From positions 22,158,001 through 22,222,000 of the forward strand of contig NC_079489.1 in the NCBI RefSeq assembly GCF_020520425.1: a stretch of 64,000 nucleotides of DNA. Direction: 5' to 3'. Position numbers and translations under genes: made by a program. The stretch comes from Spinacia oleracea (taxonomy: Eukaryota > Streptophyta > Magnoliopsida > Caryophyllales > Amaranthaceae). Below the pieces are notes generated by a model. The model did no database searches, was not told the DNA's origin, and was given only the letters and a program-made list of their open reading frames with translations. The first letter of the stretch is position 1, and each line of letters begins with the position of its first letter. Below, piece by piece: positions 35,945-46,873 of this stretch.

Positions 35945-36349
35945 TTACTTCATTGCTATCCAAATCAGAAATGCAAACATTAATACACCAATTTTTATTG
36001 CAAAATTGATTTTCTGTTTCTGTTGTTTGATCTTCTTCTTCAATAGCTTCAACTCTTCATGCATTCCCCTGCTCTGTTCTTGCATTCCCCAGCTTTGTTC
36101 TTGCATTCCCCTGTTTTCATCATCTCTGTTTCCCTTGCTCTGAACTTCATCACTTGTGTGCTCAAGAAAACCTTTGCACCATTTGAAATTATCACAAGGA
36201 TCACACTTGTAGTAAAGCTTTTGCGGATTTTTTTCCGTTTCCGAGCTCCTAATTGCAAATCTTCTCCCGCAATAGCAATTTTTATTAGGAACTCTAATGT
36301 ATGCTAAATTTGGGATGGAAGAAGATTCGATTTTTGAATGAGAGCTCAT
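35945..36349 (-). CDS. GRF zinc-finger protein with C-terminal membrane tail
   Basis: A 134-residue protein starting MSSHSK; an in-frame upstream ATG at 36400 would add 17 residues. It has a GRF-type zinc finger (CYCGRRF .. YYKCDPC .. FKWCKG), then three ~9-residue repeats (GMQEQSW, GMQEQSR, GMHEE), a basic coiled coil (LKLLKKKIKQQKQK) and a final hydrophobic segment (IGVLMFAFLIWIA) ending two residues later. It resembles the small plant proteins often named At4g04775-like. It lies inside the MULE, convergent with the transposase and close to the right terminal repeat. It may be an accessory gene or a captured host gene; its function is unknown. Confidence 0.75.
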   Translation of the reverse strand: MSSHSKIESSSIPNLAYIRVPNKNCYCGRRFAIRSSETEKNPQKLYYKCDPCDNFKWCKGFLEHTSDEVQSKGNRDDENRGMQEQSWGMQEQSRGMHEELKLLKKKIKQQKQKINFAIKIGVLMFAFLIWIAMK

Positions 36350-36623
36350 GGCTAATTTGGAGAGGGGAAAGTATGCAAGTGAGGTGAACACTAGTAGCAT
36401 TTATATGCAGCAAGAACATAACGGCTATATTTTGCTTCCTAGGTTTAAAAACTAGCCGTTAAATTCAAATTCCTGCAATTTGGGTATCTAGTGCAACTTA
36501 ATTTTAAAATAGGTGTATATTATGCATTAAGTTTATAAAAAGGGGTATACTGTGAATTATAAACACGACTTAACGGAGGACTAACGGAAGGTCAGTTAAG
36601 GGGTATTTGGTGCAAACTTGGAA

Positions 36624-36711
36624 AAAAATAGGGGTATATTATGTGAATCGAAACAGGCGAGGGTATTTGGTGCGTTTTTTAAAACCTCAGGGGCATTTCA
36701 TGAAAAAACCG
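36624..36711 (-). repeat. MULE right terminal inverted repeat
   Basis: Complement of 31819-31906 over 88 bp. Next to it (36480-36620), GGGTATTTGGTGCAA and GGGGTATACTGTG repeat the same phrases at spacings of tens of bases, giving a subterminal array. Confidence 0.93.
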
Positions 36712-36839
36712 AATTAAATATTAATTATGTTTTGGGAAGTTATTGGTTTTGACACTAATCAAATCTTAAACCAAACATTTATTTGTACTTCACTTCTTGA
36801 CTTTGTCCGTAGACGGTAGCCTTCAAATAAACAAACCCT

Positions 36840-37460
36840 AACAATTACTAATACCGATGAATACAATTCACGCAATATAATGTGATAAGTAATTATGTGT
36901 CACGGGCATCATTAATTACATTTCACTACAATTATACTTATAAGTACCAATGAGGATCATTCTCACAATAAAATGTGACTATTATTATCACTAGCATCAT
37001 GAAATACAGTACACTAGTAAGGACCGTCTACACAATGCGATGTGATATTATAGGGCAAATAATTATATGTGTGGACCATGTATGCAATATACTATGTATA
37101 TGACAAACAATTATGTGCCATTGGCATCACGAACCACCTATCACTACAATTACAAGTACCAATGAGTCTCATTCACGCAATTATTTTTGTTTTTTTTAAA
37201 AGTTAAGAAGAAGGGATCCTACTGAATCAACACCTAGCACATGTTAACCAACCCAGCTCCGCAGGCATTCGCTTGAGCCACTCCCAAGCATTTTGCAGTT
37301 GATGGGGCTCGAAATTGTGACCTCCAAGTCACAAGGTGAGTTCCCCACCAACTCCACCAACTTATGGTGGTTAGATCATTCATTCATGCAATGTATCACT
37401 TTTGCATCGCAAAATACAGTTCACTGATAAGAATTGTTCATGCAATACAACATGACAATT
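36840..37460. repeat. Degenerate tandem repeat, ~100-140-bp period
   Basis: Phrases such as CACGCAATATAATGTGATAA, TGCAATATACT, CACAATGCGATGTGAT and ATGCAATACAACATGACAAT recur with AATTATGTG(T/C)C and ATCAC(T)ACAATTA between them. The units are diverged. A SINE interrupts the array at 37182-37379. Confidence 0.55.
37182..37379 (-). mobile_element. tRNA-derived SINE
   Basis: On the minus strand, box A-like AGTTGGTGGAGTTGGTGG (near 37365) and box B-like GGTCACAATTTCGAGCCCC precede an A-rich tail (T-rich plus strand 37182-37197). Near-identical 13-bp TSDs, TCATTCACGCAAT and TCATTCATGCAAT, lie at 37169-37181 and 37380-37392. The TSD is slightly confounded by the surrounding repeat. Confidence 0.65.
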
Positions 37461-37589
37461 ATGCGCGCCTCTTTTACATATCATCTCCAACGTGACATTG
37501 AATATATTTCCAAAGATAGAAATCATTATTTTTATTTTATTCATTTAAATAAAATTGACACGTTACTAAAAGTACGATAGTAATTTCAT

Positions 37590-38595
37590 GAGGGGACGTC
37601 GAGTTCTTAAGGGGGTTGTCAAACACAAATTGAATTTACTCAATGCAACCCTTTTTACTTTCATTTTTTTCATTCTAAAAAACCCTCTAACAGTCACTTT
37701 TATTATTTTCTCTCAACCTTTTTTGATATTATTTTGTTTCAAATAAATTTGATATTTTTAGTATCACGTGTATCTAATCAAACTAGAAAACATATTTTGA
37801 TTGCATTGAACGATATTTTTTTAACTTAGAAGACCTTGAAATTGAGGTAATTTGATTTTTCCAGTTTTTTCGAGTCTTTCATTGAATTTGTATAAAATAC
37901 ATAGCTCTACTTTTACAGATTGAATATTTAATATAATTAACAATTTCGTACAGATTGAACAAATTATCAGTAACCATTTCGTATAGATTGTACATAATAG
38001 AACTAAGTATAATGTACAAATTGAACAAAACATAATTCTGTACAAATTGAACATAACAGAAATGGGTTCTATCATCGCTACTAATGTATAACAAACAACC
38101 ACTACACGACCAGTCGACGGTTCTTTCACTATAGACAACTGAAAGAACTAGAATCGTCACTTTGTTCAATTTGTTCGGAATTCTTAGTTATTTATGTTCA
38201 CTTTGTATGAAGTGGTTAATTATATTTCGTTCAATTTGTACGAAAATAATTATATTTTGTTCAATCTGTTTAAAATAAAAGTATTTATTTCATACAAACT
38301 GCATGAAAATGCTCGAAAAAACGAAAGTTACCTTAATTCCAAGGTCTTCCAAGTCCAAAAAAAAAAAAAATCATCCATTGCAATCAAAATGTGTATTCTA
38401 ATTTGATTATATACATGTGACACTAAAAAATCAAATTTATTTGAACCAAAATAATATCAAAAAAAGGTTAAGAGAAAATAGTAAAAGTGAGGGTTAGCAT
38501 TTATTTTAGAATGAAAGAAAATTAAAGTAAAAAGGTTACGTCAAGTGAAATCAGGTTGTGCTTAGCAATCGTATTCTTAGGAGTTAGTTACTCCG
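37590..38595. mobile_element. Foldback element with ~300-bp arms
   Basis: The left arm (about 37600-37890) and right arm (about 38285-38585) are imperfect inverted repeats; for example ACCTTGAAATTGAGGTAA pairs with TTACCTTAATTCCAAGGT. The central part repeats TGTACAAATTGAACA-type phrases on both strands (37950-38060 and 38160-38270). There are no genes. Outer boundaries and TSD are unclear. Confidence 0.65.
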
Positions 38596-39299
38596 TAATA
38601 TTAAAGATAATTTACGCCGGATTTTCTTGTGAGGAGTTAAAATATCTACACCAGTGGGTTAGGGTATTCGTCCCAAGATATTAGGTTACAATCAATTCAA
38701 AGGCATTTCTACAAAAAAAAAGTGTTGAAATAGCATGAACACCTTTCTATATTTATCTTTTCTTGAAATGTGAGATCCTACATAAATTATTTTTTAACTT
38801 CCAAAGATCTCCCTATCATATTAAATGTAGCCCTGAATCAAAATTTGTGTTTCCTGTAATAGTATAACAAAAATGATGGCTTAAAGTCATGATCAGATCG
38901 GCCCGAGGCACAACCTAGCACCAAAAAAATACAACATGGCAAGGCACGGCAAAAAGCACAACATGGAAGCTAAACTCTAGGGTTATGTCTGGGTTGCATT
39001 CTTTTTTGAAAAAAGTACAACTATGTTTAGAGTTAAATTAGGCTTAAGCACGACACAACACATGTGCATGAGTCGTGCATGGACCATCCTAGTTTAAACA
39101 TTTCAGCCCAGTAAGTGGGATGCGCCTAGACCTGGTGTCACGGTCCGAGGGTTTTTACACCAAATTGTGCAACACGCTATTGCCTATGGGGCGGCAAGGG
39201 CGTAAGCCTTGTGCGGATACAAGACTCGTAGGGCACGACCAGGTGCTTGATTCGGAATGGGAACTCTTTCCTATAGGCAACAAGAGCGAGGGTCGGTGG
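38596..39299. other. Gene-free flank of the Athila element
   Basis: No gene is seen. 38880-39095 has degenerate GCACGGC/CACGAC motifs ending in CATGGACCATCCTAG, which resembles the terminus of a hAT-like repeat whose other end is not identifiable. Confidence 0.35.
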
Positions 39300-39304
39300 T
39301 CGAT

Positions 39305-40758
39305 TGATATGTGTGTTTTATATAGTGTTTTTACCCCCGTCCCTTAGTACTTTTATGCTTCAAATGAGCTCTTAGGAGCCGTTTTTAGTACTAATCTGTG
39401 TTTTTTAGTGTGCCTTGAGTTTCAGGACTACTTAGTGAGAAATTGGTCTTTTTAGACCCGTTACATGATGATTTAGGCCACTACGCGATCCCGAGGGAGT
39501 TCAGGACGACTATTGTCGACTTGCGAGAGCCTTAGATGCTCATGGTTGAGCCCCGGAAGTTAGACTCAGTGTTACGGACAAAGTTCGGTTCATTTAGATT
39601 TCCGCCCGGTTGATCTCCTCTCGCCCACCGGGCGAGCAAGCAGAAGATGCCGCAGTCAGCAGGCGCCCGATGGGCGGAGTTCTGCCCGGTGGCCACCGGG
39701 CGCCCATCAGAGTGAAGGCTGCAAGATTTCTCTCCTCGCCCGACGGGCGGAAGCTTCCCGACCGGGCGCGTGCGGAAGATTTTTAGAGAGTCTCCCTCCG
39801 CCCGGCGGGCAGACCTGCGCCTGACGGGCGGGTTTCGAGCTGGTCGCCCGGCGGGCGGACGTCTGCCCGACCGGGCGACGACAACCCTGGGCGGTTTTTC
39901 GCGCTTTGTTTTCCGGTTTTCTTTTATTATTTTGGTCATACTATAAATACTAGGCTTCATTATTTTAGTGAACATCTTAATTCCTAGTATTAAAACCCTT
40001 AGTTTTATTTCCCTTAGTTGAATTCTCTCTCTAAATTTATGCAAACACTTAGTTTAATTTTCAATAAAAATCAAAGCTTTCAATTTCCATTGTTCTTGAA
40101 TTAGGTATTGCTTCTTATTTTAATTCATTGTCTTGCTTTAGTAATGCTTTCAATTATGATTATTGCTTTGGTTATGGTTAATATGCTTGAGTAATCTATT
40201 TTCTAGGGTTTGGGGATCCACGAATAATATGAAGGGACATTGAATAACTATGCTTGTTGGCATTGTAATTAATTCCTATTGATTGGTTTATATTACTATA
40301 CAATTTTATTTGCGCATGTTTAATTGTGATAGTCATGCAATATCAAGTTAAGATTCGAGATATGCAATTTGATGTTTAGGCTTGTGTCAATAGGTAGAAT
40401 TAGGATTAATACGTAGCGAGAGCCCGTTAATTCTAAGTCTATGATTAGTATCGATTCGAGAGAGCATGCTAGTCTAATTAATTACTTTGTTGATTATTGT
40501 GATTGTTTATCGTCCTGGATTGTTACTTGTTGGTGAACCTATGCCCTAGATTCTTTAATTCATGAATTCTTAATTGTTTAATTATCGTCGTAGTATTAGC
40601 ATACAAATCAACCAATTCCTGTTTCCCAATAGTCTAGTTTCATTGATTAATAGTAGAAAAAACACTGTTTCCCTGTGGATTCGATCCTGACTTCCCTTGC
40701 TGCTTAGCTAGTGATTTTAGGTTTATCTTCGATTAGGTGATACGACTTTAGCCTGTCA
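39305..40758 (+). repeat. Athila 5' LTR
   Basis: 1454 bp, TGATATG...CTGTCA. A TATAAATA box is at 39942-39949, directly after a GC-rich palindromic island at 39595-39895. Outside that island it matches the 3' LTR closely, with scattered substitutions. Confidence 0.95.
39595..39895. repeat. Palindromic CGCCCG/CGGGCG island in 5' LTR
   Basis: About ten copies of half-palindromes GCCCG and CGGGC arranged as CGCCC(N)1-4GGGCG hairpin units, GC- and CpG-rich against an AT-rich LTR. The same kind of island occurs at 48690-49045, 58626-58860 and 59850-60095. Confidence 0.85.
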
Positions 40759-42254
40759 AATTTTGGCGTTGTGAGGGGGTCGAAAAAGCGCGAGGCTAAT
40801 GCGTGACCTTGTCCCTTGTGGGTGTCACGATTCTTTTTATTCAATCAAGTGTAATTGGATTTCCTGTGAGTATACACCCAATTGACTAGTAATATAGGAG
40901 TCGCCATTCAGTTTTTAACAACAATGAGAAAAACTGACAAAACCCGGTTATCGTGACATAAAGGGAGTGCAATTATGTTTGACCACGACGGCCGTAGGTT
41001 CCCTTGTGATCCCTGGTGTGGGGATCTCTCAATATACACCCGCAAGGTAGAGATTGAGGGTTCGGGGGACTGTAACTACCGAGAGGAGTAATTCGCTCGT
41101 CGATAACTCCAGAGGCAGGATATCCTTAGTAGCTCAGCATAAATAATTGAAGGGACATGCATTAACTATTAAATTAATCTGAGTTGATTTTAGCAATATG
41201 CAACATATAATACTAATTCGATCGTGATTATCTGATTTAAATAACATTAAGAGACCTAGCATGATAATCCGATTTCCCAAAAATATTATATTTGTTAGGC
41301 GTGATAGAACAATCATATTAGGTTAGTTTAACAGTTCATAAAAAGGGCGAGGAAAGCAGTTAAATCATCGAAAAGGGACACGTTACGACGCACCCTTGAG
41401 AGGTGCGTCACGGTTCTCAGAAAACTAACCACTTTGACTTTGCTATTTCTCCTTTTTATTTAACGAATCTCAATTATGGGACAGGATACATTCTGTACGA
41501 TTTATGGATCGATTGCGACAGAACGCGTGAACAGTTTTGCAGCGAGAGGCTTAGGCTAAGGGGTTTAGAGTCAATACTCAGAATATAATTATGTGTTGTT
41601 GTTGTTGTTTTACGTCGAAACTAGGGGCCTATTTATAGGGAAGAGTTCGTGGAAAGATAGAATTGCAGAGTTCTAATCCGCAAAGAATTAGGAAAAGAGA
41701 CGTACCCAGGTACTTTCAGCGCCCAGGCCTGGGCGCCGAAGATTTCGGCGCCCAGAGCCAGGCGTTGAAAATAGGATCTGGGCAGTTTTGTTTAGTCAGA
41801 TTCGGATTCCTAAAATCCGTAGAGTTTGAGATTAATTGGAGTCTTTTAGCGCGTATCAATTTCATGACGGAATGCGTCTGGGCCCGTTACGAACTCTAGG
41901 CTCGTTAGGATTTTGATTAATACGTAACTCTTATTTCCGAATCCTATTAGGAATAGGATTCTCGTGGTTTTCTATCTCATTTAGGATTTTTGTTGGAGTG
42001 CAACACCTAATTCTGACAGGTTTCTATCTTTTATGATTTGCCACTTTTAGACGCTACCTTTTACGGCAGTTACTATTTTTAGCAGGTTTCCATAAATAGC
42101 AGGTTTCGGGTGAAATGAAATGGGGAATCGAGATTCGTTTATTTTATAGGAGATGCGTTGTCAAGTGGAGATTTTATGCTTTCATCATCGAACCTTTTCC
42201 TTGCGGGAACGGGGACAAAAGTAGGTGTCTACAGGCGTCGTTGCCGGGAAAACG
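40759..42254 (+). other. Primer-binding site split by an LTR insertion
   Basis: Directly after the 5' LTR, the first part of a primer-binding site (TTTTGGCGT, 40761-40769) is separated from its second part (CGTTGCCGGGA, from 42239) by the solo LTR at 40770-42233. The two parts together resemble the tRNA-Asp-type site usual for Athila. The insertion would prevent reverse-transcription priming from this copy. Confidence 0.75.
40770..42233 (-). mobile_element. Solo LTR of a different Ty3/gypsy-like element
   Basis: On the minus strand it begins TGTAGACACCTACTTTTGTC and ends CCCCCTCACA, 1464 bp, with a perfect 5-bp TSD GGCGT (40765-40769, 42234-42238). It has an 18-bp palindromic core, GCGCCCAGGCCTGGGCGC, near 41719. 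No internal coding region. The lineage is uncertain (perhaps Tat/Retand). Confidence 0.88.
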
Positions 42255-42537
42255 GTTTTATTTTCTGTTGTTGATTGTTTATCCTAGATTATTGTTTGTT
42301 ACTACTCAAGGAACCGGATCTCACGTTCCTTGAGACCATATCTCACATTGTTTTTGTAGTTTCTTTGTCTATGCCCAGGACCGTAGGTACTAGTAATCTT
42401 ACCCATTTGATCCTAAGCCCGAAAGAACCTTTCATAGACGAAGAACTTTCATTGCAAAGTGTGGGAATTACTCTGATTCTGATAATAATATTGGCGATCT
42501 TTTTCCTTCAGATACAGATTCAGTTTTAGAGATAGAG

Positions 42538-44150
42538 ATGGGTGACGAAACTCCACCACCGCCACCTACCCCACGGCTTACAGACTATTCTAAGCCAAGT
42601 CTGTCTGTGCTACCAAAGGCAATCATGCCTTCAATTGCAGCTGAGACCTTCAAGATTGAGCCTGCATTGATTAACATGATTGAGAGACGCTAGTACGGTG
42701 GGGAACCGGGTGAAGATCTGAATCTTCACATTCAGTCCTTCATCCAATACTGTTCCACCATCAAGCAAAAAAGGGATTGACTCCGGAGCAGACTATGGAG
42801 ATACTTTTCCCGTTCTCTTTGAGTGGGAAAGCAAAGTTGTGGATTAATGGGTTGAATCGGGCGGCTATGAAAATCACTAATTGGGAGTCCTTGGCCCTTG
42901 CATTCTATGTTAAATATTTCCCACCTGAGAAGACGGCTCGTCTGAGAGGTCAGATAATTTCTATTTCTCAACAAGCAGATGAGAGTTTTTTCGAGGTCTG
43001 GGAGGGATTCAAGGACTTGCAGAGAGAGTGCTCGCACCATGGTTTGGATGATTGGTTCTTGATTCAACAGTTTTATAATGCTCTGGGTAATGAGTCTAGG
43101 TGTATTTTGGATTCAGCTGCTAGTGGGAGATTCATGCAACTTGAGGTGCCTAGAGCTAAGGAGGTGATTGAGGAGATAGCCATTCATAATGCCCAGTATG
43201 GGAATCCTACAGGCCTATCTAACAAGGGTGGTAAGAATGATTTGAATTCCATAGAACAATTAACTGCCCAATTGACTGCTTTACATTATAAGTTTGATAA
43301 TATGCAAGCAGCAAATGCTCAATCTGCCCAACCTGTTAGTGTAGTTGCAATGAGTGCCCAATCTGCTACTGTCTGTGAAAGTTGTGGAATGTGTGGTCAT
43401 TATGCACAGGAATGTAGGAGCTCTATTGAACAATGTAACGCATTCCAGTCCTACAAAAAAAATAACCCATTCTCCAACTCTTACAATGAGGGCTACAAAA
43501 ACAACCCTCTACTATCCTACAGGAGCAACAATATCCAGAACCCTCATCAAGTCCAACATCCACCACCACAACAACCATACCAACCCCCCCAACAACAATC
43601 CTACCAACCACGGAACAACTACAACCAACAGTCTAGTGGACCACCTGGGTTCCCTAGACAACACACATCACCTCCACCACCACAACCTCAAGCCACACAG
43701 CCTGACCCTCTGCTAGTAGAGATGAGAAATATGATGCTACAAATGCAAAAATCTCTAAGTGAAAAGGATACGAAAATCGATGCTCTTACTGCTCACAACA
43801 AGAACATTGATACACAGTTGGCACAGATGGCTACTACTATTGCAGGGAGGTCCCCCGGCCAACTTCCTTCACAACCTGTAAATAGGGAAACGGCAAATGC
43901 TATTACATTGAGGAGTCGTGGTAGGGGTTATGATAGTCCTTCTATGCCCGTTAAAGTTGATTCTGAGGTGTCTGCTAGTGGTCTGGTTAGTGAGGAAGTC
44001 CCAGAGATAGTCATGGATGGTAAGGAAGCTGAAAAGGTAGTCAGTGAGAATGAGGCTACAACTGAGGTTAAGAAGGGGACAAATATTCAAGTACCACCCA
44101 TTGTACTCCCCTTCCAAAACCGGCAACTCAAGAATAAGCTAGACAAGTAG
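42538..44150 (+). pseudogene. Athila gag, disrupted
   Basis: The ATG at 42538 opens a frame stopped by TAG at 42691 (51 codons). A frameshift near 42765-42776 then leads into a 457-codon frame to 44150. It shows the retrotransposon gag core (FPFSLSGKAKLWING; FYNALGNESR), a CCHC-like knuckle (CESCGMCGHYAQEC), a long Gln/Pro-rich linker and the Athila signature NAITLRSRGRG. A TAG at 44148 separates it from the protease. The product would form virus-like particles in a working copy. Confidence 0.88.
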
Positions 44151-44677
44151 TTTGGCAAATTCTTGGAAGTGGTCAAAAACTTGCAGGTAACGGTTCCTTT
44201 TACTGAATTGATTTTACAGGTTCCTGCATATGCTAAATTTATGAAAGATATTTTGACCAGGAAACGTGCTTTTGTGAGGTAGAGACTGTAGCTTTTACCG
44301 AGGAATATAGTGCTTATTTGCAAAATAAGTCTCCACCTAAACTTAAAGACCCCGGGAGTTTTTCCATCCCATGTAACATTGGCACTGTGTTTATTGATAA
44401 AGCTCTATGTGATTTAGGTGCTAGTGTGTCTGTTATGCCCTTGTCTGTTGAATATGGGTGAGCTTAAGGTTACCAATATCACTCTGCAAATGGCCGACCG
44501 TTCTGTCAAATACCCCCTAGGTGTTTTAGAGGACGTCCCTGTTAGAGTAGGTAAATTCTATATACATGTAGACTTTGTGGTACTAGACATGCAAGAGGAC
44601 TCTCAAATTCCCATTATCTTAGGTAGACCCTTCCTTCACACAGCGCGGGGGCGGTCATTGATGTTAAAAGTGGGAAA
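44151..44677 (+). pseudogene. Athila protease region, disrupted
   Basis: Continues from gag across a stop. The aspartic-protease active-site signature DLGAS is at 44411-44425 and the flap/end motif IILGRPFLHTA near 44612-44644. Frameshifts around 44280 and 44450 split it into three frames. Confidence 0.8.
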
Positions 44678-45937
44678 TTGACTTTATCTGTTGGGGATGA
44701 TAAGGTGACTTTTAATCTGAATAGTGCCTTAAAGAGTCCCATGCTAGAGGAAGAACAATGCTATCGAATTGATGTGGTTGATTATATTATGCGTGATAAC
44801 GTCTCCCAAGTTCTCGAAAGAGATCATTTAGAGGCAGTGCTTTGTTGTGAATCTTCTGCAGGTGATAGCAGTTCTTGGAGTGCTGAAGTGGATGCTCTAG
44901 AGTTGGCTCTTGATGGTGGAGGGTCTGAACCAGAGAGCACCAAATTGAAGAGGTTAGTTCGGCCGGTTTGTCCTGTTAAAGAGGTAAAGAAACCCGAACT
45001 TAAGCCTCTTCCTGCTAACCTTAAATATGCATTTTTAGATGATGAACAACTTTGCACTGTAATCGTCAGTACTGCACTTGATGTAGACCAGTTGTCCCAA
45101 CTTCTTACTGTGTTGAAAAAGCACAAAAAGGCCATTGGGTACAGTATTGATGATTTAAAGGGTATTAGCCCTAACTTTTGCATGCATAGGATACATCTAG
45201 ATGAAAATCACAAACCATGCATTCAACCCCAACGTCGTTTGAACCTCGTCATGCAAGATGTTGTGAAAGCTGAAGTTATGAAATTGCTTGATGCGGGTAT
45301 TGTCTATGTTGTGTCTGATTCTAAGTGGGTGAGTCTTGTTCAGGTAGTGCCTAAGAAAGGGGGGACAACTGTGGTTAGAAATGAGAAAAATGAGTTGATA
45401 CCAACTAGGGTAGTCACAGGTTGGCGCTTGTGCATTGGTTATAGGCGTCTAAATGTTGCTACTAAAAAGGACCACTTTCCCCTCCCCTTTATTGATCAAA
45501 TGTTAGAAAGGCTAGCCTGTCACAAGTTTTTCTGTTATCTGGATGGCTATTCTGGTTTCTTTCAAATTCCCATACATCCAGACGACCAGGAAAAGACCAC
45601 TTTCACCTGTCCCTATGGTACCTTTGCATATCGTAGGGTGCCCTTTGGTCTGTGTAATGCACCTGCTACTTTCCAACGTTGCATGATGAGCATCTTTTCC
45701 GAGTTTATTGAATCTATAGTGGAAGTGTTTATGGAAGATTTTAGTGTCTATGGTACTTCTTTTGATTCTTGTTTGCTAAATCTTACTAAAGTGTTGAAAA
45801 GATGTGAAGTGTGTAATCTAGTCCTAAATTGGGGAAAGTGTCATTTCATGGTTACTGAAGGGGTGGTCTTGGGGCATTTAATATCTGATAAGGGCATTCA
45901 GGTGGATCGAGCTAAGGTCCAAGTGATTGAACAATAG
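44678..45937 (+). pseudogene. Athila reverse transcriptase, disrupted
   Basis: A 419-codon frame with fingers and palm motifs (VVPKKGG; VTGWR; KDHFPLPF; LDGYSGFFQI; YGTFAYRRVPFGLCNAP). The catalytic F-M-D-D box is FMED (glutamate codon at 45734-45736), and the IDYR motif is IGYR; both changes should abolish polymerase activity. A TAG at 45935-45937 ends the frame just before the connection domain. Confidence 0.9.
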
Positions 45938-46873
45938 CCCCCTCCAGTTAATGTGAAGGGTGTTAGAAGTTTTCTTGGTCATGCGGGGTTTTATCGCCGC
46001 TTTATCAAGGCTTTTTCTAACATTGTTAAACCACTGACCCAGCTCCTCCTCAAGGATGCCCCGTTTGTGTTTAATGATGCTTATCTTGAGGCTTTTGACA
46101 GGATTAAACAGGCACTGATTTCGGCTCCTATCGTTCGTTCTCCCGAATGGGATCTTCCGTTCGAGATCATGTGTGATGCAAGTGATTACGCAGTTGGGGC
46201 AGTTTTGGGTCAGAGAAAGGAAAAGGTCTTGCATGCCATTTACTATGCAAGTAAGACCTTAGATGAAGCTCAAGTTAATTATGCCACTACTGAGAAAGAG
46301 CTTCTAGCCATAGTCTATGCCTTGGATAAATTTCGCACTTATCTGATTGGGTCCAAGGTGATAGTCTATACTGACCATGCGGCTCTTAAGTATCTGCTCT
46401 CAAAGAAGGAAGCCAAGCCTAGGCTTATTCGATGGATACTACTGCTACAGGAGTTCGGTCTGGAGATTCACGATAAGAAATGGGCTGAGAATGTGGTTGC
46501 AGATCACTTGTCTGGATTGAGGTATGATGATGGTAAAGTGTCTACACCAATCGATGATTCATTTCCAGATGATCACTTACTAGCACTTGCCAGTCAGTCA
46601 CCATGGTTCGCAGATTTTGCTAACGACTTTGTAGGGGGTATTCTTCCGGCCGATCTTACATATCAACAGAAGAAGAAGTTCCTACATGATGTTCGGTTCT
46701 ACTTTTGGGATGACCCTTATTTGTTTTGTGAGACTGCTGAAGGGTTGTACAAGCGTTGTGTTCCAGAATGGGAAGTCCAAGGTATTATCAGTAGGTATCA
46801 TTCTTCACCTTATGGTGGTCACCATGGACCGTCAAAGACTAATGCTAAGTTGTCACAGTGTGGTTTCTACTGA
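45938..46873 (+). pseudogene. Athila RNase H and integrase zinc-finger region
   Basis: The frame runs from 45938 ([15 protein letters not shown] connection) through an RNase H domain with the acidic set CDASD, TEKELLA, YTDHAAL and VADHLS. It then enters the integrase HHCC finger and stops at TGA 46871-46873, where tryptophan is expected. The RNase H domain itself looks complete. Confidence 0.88.

Larger units (their letters stand above)
31819..36711 (+). mobile_element. Mutator-like element (MULE), 4.9 kb
   Basis: The ends CGGTTTTTTCATGAAATGCC and its complement form 88-bp terminal inverted repeats that I read as identical (31819-31906, 36624-36711). They are flanked by a perfect 9-bp TSD, AATTAAATA (31810-31818, 36712-36720). 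Inside are a mudrA-type transposase gene (+) and a small GRF zinc-finger gene (-), tail to tail. Identical ends and an intact TSD argue for a young insertion. The transposase has lost its middle, so movement would need help in trans. Confidence 0.95.

Noticed and set aside
39595-39895. Palindromic units as a CRISPR array
   Set aside because: Eukaryotic LTR context, no regular spacers, and the same units occur in the other LTR.
39532-40044. 170-codon minus-strand ORF in the 5' LTR (also 59941-60159)
   Set aside because: Arises from the CGCCCG palindromic island; content is Arg/Pro/Gly composition and is not conserved between the two LTRs.
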